A DNA stretch of 13,633 nt from Chitinophagaceae bacterium (GTDB taxonomy: Bacteria; Bacteroidota; Bacteroidia; Chitinophagales; Chitinophagaceae), in assembly GCA_025362915.1 (NCBI GenBank), contig JANYEU010000102.1, positions 1 to 13,633 on the forward strand, written 5' to 3'. Made by a program: the position numbers and the translations under genes. The notes under the pieces were generated by a model. That model did not search any database. It saw nothing but the letters and a program-made list of their open reading frames with translations, and had not been told where the DNA came from. Shown one piece after another: positions 5,811 through 13,524 of this stretch. Each line of letters opens with the position of its first letter. Positions within the stretch are counted from its first letter, which is position 1.

Positions 5811-8224
5811 CCCCCACAGATCAACATATACAGCCTGTAACGCTAAAAAAGAATGTTCTACAAGATGTTGCGCCTCCTGCAAAACTTTCCGGTAAAGAGA
5901 TAGTTTATAAGTATATAGTGTTCTTGCCTTTGTTTATTGTTTCCATAAGTATATCAATGACAGTGGCATATATTAATATACGCTATAAAGTGCCTATATA
6001 TAGTTCCTCTATTTCTTTACTCATTAAAGATGATAGGAGTAGCAGGGGTGGTGGGGAAGACCTGATTTTAGAAAATCTAACTACTTACAAGAAAAAGACA
6101 AACCTTTCTAATGAAATAGAACTAATTAAGTCAAGTACCATGATTAGTAGGGTAGTTCGTATTTTGAATCTTAATTGGTCTTATTATGATGAAGGAAATA
6201 TCAAACGGATAGAGTTATACGGAAACACAAGTATCCACGCAAATTGGGTAGAATTGAAAGATAGCTCTACTCCTGCAACGCTAATCATTGTAAGGAAAAG
6301 AGAGAGTATTTACATTGAGTATGGCCCCAATAGATATAAAAAAATTCTAAATGGTGATATCGTTGAATACCCCTACGGAAAAATGCGTGTTTTCTTTGAC
6401 CCGAATGAAATAATAAAAGATAATAAATATATTATAAACTACCAGCCAACCGTAGTCGCAGCTTCTGTTATAGCCGGGTCGTTACAAATTAGGCAGCTAA
6501 GTAAAGAGACAACAATTTTAAGTTTATCCATAAGCCTTGAGGTGCCTCAAAAAGGGCGTGACATATTAAACACACTTGTAAATGTATATAATGATGTAAA
6601 TGTTGAAGACAAAAATAAAATAGTTGACAATACCATTAAATTTATAGACCATCAATTGGATATATTAACTGGAGATCTTGGGAAAATTGAAGATGATTTA
6701 CAAAGTTTTAAGCAACAGAATGGAGTTGTACCTTTAGAAGCGCAGGCCACTTTAGAATTTGGAAAATCAGCGGATTTGCAAGAAAAAATTGTAGGGCAGA
6801 ATTTAAAATTAGACGTGGTCAAATTTATTCGAGAATATGTATCTACTCCACAAAAAAAATACGATATAATAGTAACTCCATTTGAAATTGAGGATTTAAC
6901 GCTGTCTGGATTAATTGTTCAGTATAATGCAATACAACTCAAGCGAGTGGAATTGATAAAAAGTTCCTCAATCAATCATCCCTTTGTAAAGCAACTTGAG
7001 AACCAACTTGAAAAGATAAGAATAAGTATTATTGAGAATCTAAACAACCTGACAAAGAATTATATATCAATAAACAAAACCTTACAAGCACAAACAGATA
7101 AATTTTCATCCAATTTAAATTCTATTCCTGTACGAGAGCGACAATATCTTGAAATCCTTAGGCAACAAGGAATAAAAGAGAAAGAGTATTTATTCTTGCT
7201 TCAAAAAAGAGAAGAGTCGGAAATAACAAGAGCATCGACAATTGGTAACTCTATTCCCGTAGATGCAGCTGTCAGTGGGGGAAGGGTAAGTCCAGATGTT
7301 AGTAATATATATAGAACTTCATTTGTAATAGGGTTCCTAATACCAATTATTTTTATTTATCTGCTTGATTTATTGAATGATAAAATTATTGTTCGAAATG
7401 ATATAGCAAGGGTAACAGCCGCTCCAATTATTGGTGAGGTAGCCCACCATAGCAGCCAAAATCGCGTGTTGGTGGTAAGTAATAAGGATAGAAGTGTGCT
7501 CGCAGAGCAATTCAGGATACTGAGAACTAATATTGGATTTCTGTTGGGACCAAACATAAAGTCCCCGGTTCTACTCGTATCTTCCAGTATAGCAGGCGAA
7601 GGAAAAACCTTTTGTTCTATGAATTTGGCAGCGGTTTGGGGTATCGCTGGTAAAAAAACGGTAATACTTGAATTAGATTTACGAAAACCTAAGATTGCTA
7701 AATCACTAGGTCTGATAAATGAAAAAGGAATCACACACTTTATGTTGGGTCAAGTAAGTGCAGAAGAAATTCCAATTCCAATCCCAAATACCGAAAATTT
7801 ATACATTGTACCAGCGGGTATCATTCCTCCCAACCCATCAGAAATGATTATGGATCCTAGGATGGGAGAGTTCATCGCATACCTCAAAACTGTATTTGAT
7901 TTAATAATAATTGACTCTGCACCAGTAGGGTTAGTTAGTGACTCGAAAATTATCGCACAGTTGGCAGATGCCACTATTTATATTGTGAGGCAAAGATTTA
8001 CAGTAAAGAAACAGTTGCCTTTCATTAATGAGTTATATACTCAAAACTTGCTTCCACGTATCGGAATATTGGTAAATGATGTAAAAATTGGGGGTATAAA
8101 CTCTTATTATGGCTATGGTTATGGCTATGGCTATGGTTACAGCTACAACTACAGCTATAATTATCGTTATGGTAGCGATAGAATTACACTATGGACAAAA
8201 ATAAAGTCGCTCTTTAAAATTTAG
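5807..8224 (+). CDS. wzc: Polysaccharide co-polymerase / tyrosine autokinase (Wzz + BY-kinase)
   Basis: This 805-residue inner-membrane protein couples a chain-length/co-polymerase domain to a bacterial tyrosine kinase and, in the family, docks with the Wza-type exporter. TM1 is near 36-56. The periplasmic region includes long charged, coiled-coil-prone stretches (about 270-440). A GNVR-like region precedes TM2 (about 505-523). The kinase carries Walker A AGEGKT (K600), Walker A' ILELDLRK (D624) and Walker B LIIIDSAP (D703). The C-terminus is a tyrosine cluster, 12 tyrosines in residues 767-788, the expected autophosphorylation site, encoded by tandem TATGGC/TATGGT hexamers. All catalytic motifs look intact. 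It overlaps the lipoprotein gene by four bases. The matching phosphatase (Wzb type) and an initiating sugar-phosphate transferase are not in this window. Confidence 0.95.
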   Translation: MTPTDQHIQPVTLKKNVLQDVAPPAKLSGKEIVYKYIVFLPLFIVSISISMTVAYINIRYKVPIYSSSISLLIKDDRSSRGGGEDLILENLTTYKKKTNLSNEIELIKSSTMISRVVRILNLNWSYYDEGNIKRIELYGNTSIHANWVELKDSSTPATLIIVRKRESIYIEYGPNRYKKILNGDIVEYPYGKMRVFFDPNEIIKDNKYIINYQPTVVAASVIAGSLQIRQLSKETTILSLSISLEVPQKGRDILNTLVNVYNDVNVEDKNKIVDNTIKFIDHQLDILTGDLGKIEDDLQSFKQQNGVVPLEAQATLEFGKSADLQEKIVGQNLKLDVVKFIREYVSTPQKKYDIIVTPFEIEDLTLSGLIVQYNAIQLKRVELIKSSSINHPFVKQLENQLEKIRISIIENLNNLTKNYISINKTLQAQTDKFSSNLNSIPVRERQYLEILRQQGIKEKEYLFLLQKREESEITRASTIGNSIPVDAAVSGGRVSPDVSNIYRTSFVIGFLIPIIFIYLLDLLNDKIIVRNDIARVTAAPIIGEVAHHSSQNRVLVVSNKDRSVLAEQFRILRTNIGFLLGPNIKSPVLLVSSSIAGEGKTFCSMNLAAVWGIAGKKTVILELDLRKPKIAKSLGLINEKGITHFMLGQVSAEEIPIPIPNTENLYIVPAGIIPPNPSEMIMDPRMGEFIAYLKTVFDLIIIDSAPVGLVSDSKIIAQLADATIYIVRQRFTVKKQLPFINELYTQNLLPRIGILVNDVKIGGINSYYGYGYGYGYGYSYNYSYNYRYGSDRITLWTKIKSLFKI
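8105..8173 (+). repeat. Hexanucleotide tandem repeat encoding the tyrosine cluster of the kinase
   Basis: Every second codon from 8108 to 8170 is TAT or TAC, alternating with GGC/GGT, then AGC, AAC, AAT or CGT codons. The first five units (8108-8137) are near-identical TATGGC/T hexamers. Such arrays can gain or lose units by slippage without breaking the frame, which would change the number of phosphorylatable tyrosines. Confidence 0.8.
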
Positions 8225-8261
8225 CGTTATTAATTCTTCCTCAAAAAATTTACCCACCTCA

Positions 8262-8269
8262 CCCCCCCC
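8262..8269 (+). repeat. C8 homopolymer 12 bases before the asnB-GT4 start codon
   Basis: Eight consecutive cytosines lie in an otherwise AT-rich 57-base gap between the kinase stop and the next ATG. The tract is outside the coding sequence. It could vary in length and alter leader spacing. Confidence 0.75.
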
Positions 8270-8281
8270 ACGACTATATTA

Positions 8282-11188
8282 ATGTGCAGGATAGCTGGTA
8301 TCTTTAACCCCATTTCAGGTTCTTTAAAAGACGACATACTTCGTATGCGGGATGCCATGCATAGGGGTGGACCAGACGATTCTGGCGTTTTTTTAGATGA
8401 AAGTATGGGATTAGCACTTGGACATAGGCGTCTTGCATTATTAGATCTTACAAGTGCGGGACATCAGCCAATGTTATCTACAGACGGAAAGGTTCAAATA
8501 GTTTTTAATGGCGAGATTTACAATTTTCTTCAAATAAGAGATGAACTTGCTGAGCAAGGATATACGTTTCATACACAAACCGATACAGAAGTCATCATAA
8601 ATGCCTACATGGCGTGGGGTACAAAATGTTTTGAGCGATTTAATGGAATGTTCGCTTTGGCAATTTTGGATTCTAGAACGCACGAAATAATTTTGGCTAG
8701 AGATCACGCAGGTATAAAACCTCTTTATTATAATCTAACTGATAAACAACTTGTTTTTGCATCTGAAATAAGAGCATTTAAAGCACTCAACCCTATTTGG
8801 GAAGAAAATGAAAATTGGAAAATACCATTTTTGGCTTATGGACATCTTCCAGAACCATTTACAACTTTAAAAGATGTTCAACTTCTACCTAAAGGGTGTT
8901 TCGCTGTAATAAACTTACAGAAACTAACTATTGAAATCTCTCTTTTTTTTGTATCAACCTATACAAGCTCCGTTGATACCAACAAGGTCGCAATTGAGTT
9001 ATTGCGTAAAAAAATAGAAAATGCTGTTGAAAGGCATCTTGTTTCTGATGCACCTATTGGTGTCTTTCTTAGCGGGGGTATAGATTCAAGCATCATTACT
9101 ATATTAGCATCCCGATTTGCAACAAAAAAAATAAAGACACTCTCTATAGTTTTTGAAGAACAAGACTTTTCTGAAGAGGTATATCAAAAAATGGTGGTAG
9201 AACAAGCAAATGTTGAGCATCATTCTTTTTTGGTAACCAATCAAATGTTCCGCGATGAGTTTAATCAGATAATGGAGGCGATGGATCAGCCATCTATTGA
9301 TGGCATCAACTCGTATTTTATCTGTAAATTCGCTAAAGAATATGGACTAACTGCTGTATTAAGTGGATTGGGCGCAGATGAATTATTGGGTGGATATGAC
9401 TCTTCCAGAAGAAGTCAACTTTTAAAAAGATTGACTTTTTTTCCTTCTTTTATTTTGGCTTTAACCAATTACTCTCCTAACGATAGGATAAAGCGGATTG
9501 CATATCTAAAGAAAAAAACTTTACAAAACAAGTATTTGTTTTATAGGGGCATCTACAATCCGCTAACAATAGCTTCTCTTTTAGGAATATCGCAAAAAAA
9601 GGTACTAAGTGTACTAAAAGAAGTATCTGTTACTCCTCTAAAAAGCAAGTCGGAGATTCAGGAAGCTGCTCACTTGGAACAACACCTGTACATGCAAAAC
9701 CAATTGCTAAAAGATACAGACTACATGAGCATGTGGCACGGTATAGAAGTTAGGGTTCCTTTTTTGGATAAGGAAGTGATAGAAGCATGTAATACTATTG
9801 CTCCCTCCATTAAGTTTGACCTAAAAAAAAGACCGAAATATTTGTTGATAGAAGCATTTAAAGATGTTCTACCATCTGCTATTTGGAATAGGAGAAAACA
9901 AGGGTTTACCTTCCCCTTTACAAAATGGATTAACCATGTTGTTCCTATAAGGAGGGGAGAGATTTTTGAAGAAAAATACCGTCAACTTAATCAGTCAGTC
10001 ATACATTGGAGTAAATATTGGACTTTTGTATTAGCGACGAGTTCTACAAATGACCTTATTTTTCTTCCTAAGGATTTTGACCGTGTCTGCTTTTATAATA
10101 CAAGCACTTTTGCTACGATGGGAGGTATTGAAAAATTCAATCGCGCCTTTTTACGCGCATTATCTGCTTTAGAGCGAGAATCTTTTTTGATGGCAGATGC
10201 AGCTTCTATGTATGACAGAACCGTAGAAGCAGAATACTTTATTCCTAATAATTATAAGTTATACAATAAGAACAAGATATCTTTTGTGTGGAGAGAACTA
10301 ATAAGCGCGCACAAATACAAGCAGGTTGTTTTAGGACACGTAAATCTAGCCATGTTTGGATTATTGATAAAGTTTTTTAACCCATCTATTAAAGTGTTTT
10401 TGGTGGCACATGGAATTGAAGTTTGGGGAAAATTGACAGGCTTAAAGAGAAAATTGTTAGATAGATGTGATATGATTTTGGCTGTTAGTAATTTTACAAA
10501 GCAAAAACTAATTCAAATAAATGGGGTTCCGCCCGATAAAATAAAAATTTTTCACAATACGATTGACCCATTTTTTAATTACCCAAAACAATTCTCCAAG
10601 CCAGATTATTTATTGGATAGGTATGGCATTAATAAAAAAGATAAAATTATTCTTACTCTTACAAGGTTGGCATATTATGAAAAATACAAAGGTTACGATA
10701 AAGTAATTTCGGTTTTGCCAGAGATAATTGCAAAGTATCCAAATGTAAAATACCTGATAGCTGGTAAACCGGATGAGTTGGAAGAAGCCAGACTTGTAAA
10801 CCTAATTAATCTTTATGGATTACAAAAACATGTATTTCTTTTAGGCTTTATAGCTGAAGAAGAGATAACAGATCATTATCAATTAGCAGATGTTTTTGTA
10901 ATGCCTAGTAGAAAAGAAGGCTTTGGTATCGTGTTTATAGAAGCCATGGCATGTGGCTTACCTGTAATAGCTGGTAATCAGGATGGAAGTGTAGATGCGC
11001 TAAGAAATGGTGAACTGGGCATATTAATAAATCCAGAAGACCCAGATGAAATGGTTGCCACCCTACTAAAAGTGCTTACCGGAGATAGCTATTCGGCCGC
11101 ACAAAAAGAACAGTTACAAACGAAAGTAGACAGCTATTTTGGATTTTCCGTTTTCTATCAAAACATAAAAAAACAATTGCTACACTAA
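8282..11188 (+). CDS. Fusion protein: AsnB-type glutamine amidotransferase + GT4 glycosyltransferase
   Basis: A single 968-residue frame joins two enzymes. Residues 1 to about 585 are a class II glutamine-dependent asparagine-synthetase-like amidotransferase: Cys2 nucleophile (MCRIAGIF), HRRLALLDL, FNGEIYN and TDTEVI in the glutaminase part, the ATP-binding loop SGGIDSS at 264-270, SGLGADELLGGY at 361-372, and the MSMWHGIEVRVPFLD block near 480. In glycan clusters such enzymes are thought to amidate uronic-acid sugars. Residues about 600-968 are a GT4 retaining glycosyltransferase with a GT-B fold: FATMGGIEKFNR, AHGIEVWG, SNFTKQKL and the E-x7-E motif (E879, E887) in KEGFGIVFIEAM. There is no ATG, GTG or TTG in frame between Trp580 and the first GT4 strand, and Met613 is too far inside, so the GT4 is not translated separately in this frame. 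The start is fixed by Cys2. The gene stops one base before the permease gene. Exact sugar substrates are unknown. Confidence 0.9.
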   Translation: MCRIAGIFNPISGSLKDDILRMRDAMHRGGPDDSGVFLDESMGLALGHRRLALLDLTSAGHQPMLSTDGKVQIVFNGEIYNFLQIRDELAEQGYTFHTQTDTEVIINAYMAWGTKCFERFNGMFALAILDSRTHEIILARDHAGIKPLYYNLTDKQLVFASEIRAFKALNPIWEENENWKIPFLAYGHLPEPFTTLKDVQLLPKGCFAVINLQKLTIEISLFFVSTYTSSVDTNKVAIELLRKKIENAVERHLVSDAPIGVFLSGGIDSSIITILASRFATKKIKTLSIVFEEQDFSEEVYQKMVVEQANVEHHSFLVTNQMFRDEFNQIMEAMDQPSIDGINSYFICKFAKEYGLTAVLSGLGADELLGGYDSSRRSQLLKRLTFFPSFILALTNYSPNDRIKRIAYLKKKTLQNKYLFYRGIYNPLTIASLLGISQKKVLSVLKEVSVTPLKSKSEIQEAAHLEQHLYMQNQLLKDTDYMSMWHGIEVRVPFLDKEVIEACNTIAPSIKFDLKKRPKYLLIEAFKDVLPSAIWNRRKQGFTFPFTKWINHVVPIRRGEIFEEKYRQLNQSVIHWSKYWTFVLATSSTNDLIFLPKDFDRVCFYNTSTFATMGGIEKFNRAFLRALSALERESFLMADAASMYDRTVEAEYFIPNNYKLYNKNKISFVWRELISAHKYKQVVLGHVNLAMFGLLIKFFNPSIKVFLVAHGIEVWGKLTGLKRKLLDRCDMILAVSNFTKQKLIQINGVPPDKIKIFHNTIDPFFNYPKQFSKPDYLLDRYGINKKDKIILTLTRLAYYEKYKGYDKVISVLPEIIAKYPNVKYLIAGKPDELEEARLVNLINLYGLQKHVFLLGFIAEEEITDHYQLADVFVMPSRKEGFGIVFIEAMACGLPVIAGNQDGSVDALRNGELGILINPEDPDEMVATLLKVLTGDSYSAAQKEQLQTKVDSYFGFSVFYQNIKKQLLH

Positions 11189-11189
11189 C

Positions 11190-12047
11190 ATGGATACTAC
11201 AGTTGCTACCCAAGAATGGGACATGGAAATAAAACCTCACGATAATCTCTTTAATCTTCACCTAAAAGATGTTTGGCATTATCGTGATTTGTTGTGGCTA
11301 CTAGTAAGGCGCGATTTTGTATCGTTTTACAAGCAAACCATTTTTGGACCTTTGTGGTTTTTTATACAGCCAATTTTTACTACCATTACTTATGTGATTG
11401 TTTTCAGCAAATTGGCAAAAATTTCTACCGCCGAAATTCCTGCACCACTATTTTATCTTACTGGAAGTATAGCTTGGAATTATTTTGCCGATTGCCTTAA
11501 CAAGACTTCTACAGTATTTAAAGACAATGCAAACATTTTTGGCAAGGTATATTTCCCCCGGCTTATTATGCCATTGAGTATCATATTTTCAAATCTTATC
11601 AAGTTTGGGGTTCAGTTTGTGCTTTTCATTTTTTTAATGGCTTATTACTTTATAAAAGGCAGTACGATACATCCAAACTTTTATATTTTGTTATTTCCTT
11701 TAATTCTTTTTTTAATGGCCATTTTAGGACTGGGCATTGGACTTATAATTACAGCTATGACAACCAAATATAGAGACTTAGTTTTTCTAGTAACTTTTGG
11801 AGTGCAATTACTTATGTATGCAACCCCTGTAATTTATCCTCTTTCGGCTGCAAAGCCAGAGTATCGGATTTATTTAAGCATCAATCCATTGAGTGGGCTG
11901 ATAGAAACTTTTAGATATGGCTTCACTGGGAAGGGTACTTTCTTTTTCGGCAACTTCTTGTATAGTGTGTTGGCAAGTATTTTATTATTTCTTTTTGGCT
12001 TGGTAGTGTTTAATAAGGTAGAGAAAACCTTTGTGGATACGGTATAA
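11190..12047 (+). CDS. wzm: ABC-2 type polysaccharide export permease (Wzm type)
   Basis: This 285-residue integral membrane protein is the channel half of an ABC transporter that exports undecaprenyl-linked O-antigen or capsule chains across the inner membrane. After a polar N-terminus comes the family's LLWLLVRRDF(x)nYKQTIFGPLW segment (about 34-56), then roughly six hydrophobic segments, near 52-74, 86-105, 126-152, 163-190, 195-217 and 250-272. The NPLSGLIETFRYG motif before the last helix is typical of ABC2 membrane proteins of this group. It begins one base after the stop of the fusion gene, implying translational coupling. Its ATPase partner lies 205 bases further on, an unusual gap for a pair normally encoded side by side. 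Met12 is a possible alternative start. Confidence 0.93.
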   Translation: MDTTVATQEWDMEIKPHDNLFNLHLKDVWHYRDLLWLLVRRDFVSFYKQTIFGPLWFFIQPIFTTITYVIVFSKLAKISTAEIPAPLFYLTGSIAWNYFADCLNKTSTVFKDNANIFGKVYFPRLIMPLSIIFSNLIKFGVQFVLFIFLMAYYFIKGSTIHPNFYILLFPLILFLMAILGLGIGLIITAMTTKYRDLVFLVTFGVQLLMYATPVIYPLSAAKPEYRIYLSINPLSGLIETFRYGFTGKGTFFFGNFLYSVLASILLFLFGLVVFNKVEKTFVDTV

Positions 12048-12072
12048 AACACACTTTTTTGTCCAAATAACC

Positions 12073-12100
12073 TTTTGGGGATGCTTCTCCAAAGTTTTTT
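12073..12100 (+). terminator. Intrinsic terminator-like hairpin after wzm
   Basis: TTTGGGGA (12074-12081) pairs with TCTCCAAA (12086-12093) across a TGCT loop, with one G-U pair. GTTTTTT follows (12094-12100). It begins 26 bases after the wzm stop and lies between wzm and wzt. It may reduce or end transcription before the ATPase gene. Confidence 0.65.
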
Positions 12101-12157
12101 ATGTCTCTCCAAAGTTTGTTTTGATTAAAACAACTCTTGAATGGATTAAAACAAACT
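12086..12157. repeat. Two pairs of direct repeats and an alternative hairpin in the wzm-wzt gap
   Basis: TCTCCAAAGTTT occurs at 12086-12097 and again at 12106-12117, 20 bases apart. GATTAAAACA occurs at 12123-12132 and 12144-12153, 21 bases apart. TTGTTTT (12116-12122) pairs with AAAACAA (12127-12133), and AGTTTGTTTT (12113-12122) can alternatively pair with AAAACAAACT (12148-12157). The spacing of about two helical turns would suit a protein-binding site, but no known operator is recognised. Confidence 0.6.
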
Positions 12158-12199
12158 AAATCTTAGCTTAGATCAATGACTTAAAAGGTAGGCAACTTG

Positions 12200-12207
12200 T
12201 AATTTTT
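12200..12207 (+). promoter_or_regulatory. Weak candidate -7 box for wzt (TAATTTTT)
   Basis: TAATTTTT differs from TAnnTTTG only in the last base and lies about 45 bases before the wzt start. It is proposed because a terminator-like hairpin separates wzt from wzm. No -33 TTG is visible. Confidence 0.25.
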
Positions 12208-12252
12208 CGTGCCTCTTTTCTCTAAATGGCTTAGTGGCAAAAAATAAAAATA

Positions 12253-13524
12253 ATGAGCATAGCGATAAAGGCAGAAAATATTAGTAAGGCTTACCAACTA
12301 GGGGAGTTTAGTACTGGTACTGTTTCTAGGGATATAGAAAGATGGTGGGCGCTATTGCGAGGTAAGGAAGACCCTTTTTTGAGGCTTGGTGAAACTAACG
12401 ACCGTAGTACTAAGGGAACAAGCAATGTAGTTTGGAGCTTGAAAGATATAAATTTTGATATTCGGCAAGGTGATGCCGTAGGTATTATTGGAAGAAATGG
12501 GGCGGGGAAAAGTACATTATTAAAAATACTAAGCCGTGTAACTACCCCAACTACGGGCAATATAAAAGTAAAAGGACGAATAGCAAGCTTATTAGAAGTT
12601 GGTACGGGGTTTCATCCTGAATTGACTGGTAGGGAAAATATTTATTTGAATGGAGCCATATTGGGAATGCGTAAACATGAGATAATAAAACATTTTGATG
12701 CCATTGTGGATTTTTCTGGTGTAGAACGTTATATAGATACACCCGTAAAAAGATATAGCAGCGGCATGTATGTACGTTTGGCTTTTGCTGTAGCAGCACA
12801 TCTGGAAAGTGAAATACTGGTAGTAGACGAAGTATTAGCAGTAGGCGATGCAGAGTTCCAGAAAAAGTGCTTAGGTAAAATGGGGGATGTAAGCATAAAT
12901 GAAGGGCGGACCGTTTTGTTTGTAAGCCACAATATGGGAGCTATAAAACAGCTATGTCAAAAAGGAATATTATTACATAATGGTCAAATGGTTTTTTCTG
13001 GTCTTGCTGATGCTACAATTAGCAGATATTTAAAAAACAGTACCCCCAATGGAGCTATTAATAATAAATCTGTGGCAGGGACCCTTAAAAGTTTTGTGGA
13101 GTTTATTGAAATTAATGTCAATGGTGTAATAAATCAAGAGGGGGTCTTTGAGCCAGAAAACAAATTAATCATTTCTTTAAAATGGAATTGTATAAGTGCA
13201 ATTAAAAAGCTGAGGATTAGCTTTAATATTTATAAGGAAGGATTATTATTGTTAACCATGCACGATTTGGCATTCCCTGCCTATACAGAAACTGGACAGT
13301 ATCAATCTAAGGTCGAAATTCCTCCATATTTGTTAAGACCAGGTGAGTATGCCATTGCAATAGGTGGTCATGATGGCGATAACATTAGTTCTGGGATGGA
13401 ATGGTTATTTATGTCAGACGTATTTTCTTTTGATATAGTTGAAAAATGGGGAATACAAAATGATTTCTCATCAAAAGGACTGTTTAATGTTCCCTTTCAA
13501 GGAGTTAGAAATTCTATTGGTTAA
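12253..13524 (+). CDS. wzt: ABC transporter ATPase with C-terminal glycan-recognition domain (Wzt type)
   Basis: This 423-residue protein powers polysaccharide export with the Wzm permease on the cytoplasmic face of the inner membrane. Residues 1-250 are the nucleotide-binding domain: Walker A GRNGAGKST at 80-88, the signature YSSGM at 168-172 (YSSGM replacing LSGGQ, normal for this subfamily), Walker B ILVVDE at 188-193, and H-loop SHN with His226. A stretch of about 35 residues lies between the first strand (YQLG) and WSLKDINF. The extra 170 C-terminal residues look like the beta-sandwich Wzt-C domain (for example YLLRPGEYAIAIGG), which in O8/O9a-type systems binds the modified non-reducing end of the glycan before export. 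It lies 205 bases after wzm and overlaps the next gene by one base (TAATG). Confidence 0.93.
   Translation: MSIAIKAENISKAYQLGEFSTGTVSRDIERWWALLRGKEDPFLRLGETNDRSTKGTSNVVWSLKDINFDIRQGDAVGIIGRNGAGKSTLLKILSRVTTPTTGNIKVKGRIASLLEVGTGFHPELTGRENIYLNGAILGMRKHEIIKHFDAIVDFSGVERYIDTPVKRYSSGMYVRLAFAVAAHLESEILVVDEVLAVGDAEFQKKCLGKMGDVSINEGRTVLFVSHNMGAIKQLCQKGILLHNGQMVFSGLADATISRYLKNSTPNGAINNKSVAGTLKSFVEFIEINVNGVINQEGVFEPENKLIISLKWNCISAIKKLRISFNIYKEGLLLLTMHDLAFPAYTETGQYQSKVEIPPYLLRPGEYAIAIGGHDGDNISSGMEWLFMSDVFSFDIVEKWGIQNDFSSKGLFNVPFQGVRNSIG

Noticed and set aside
7357..7974. - strand frames of 74-125 codons across the kinase domain
   Set aside because: Shadows of conserved Walker-motif coding sequence on the opposite strand.
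10050..10160. Out-of-frame ATG at 10050 as a possible separate start for the GT4 enzyme
   Set aside because: Its translation is a hydrophobic nonsense peptide unrelated to GT4, which is read correctly only in the frame continuous with AsnB.
11294..11500. 68-codon + strand frame inside wzm
   Set aside because: It is a shifted frame of a clear ABC-2 permease gene whose own frame is intact.
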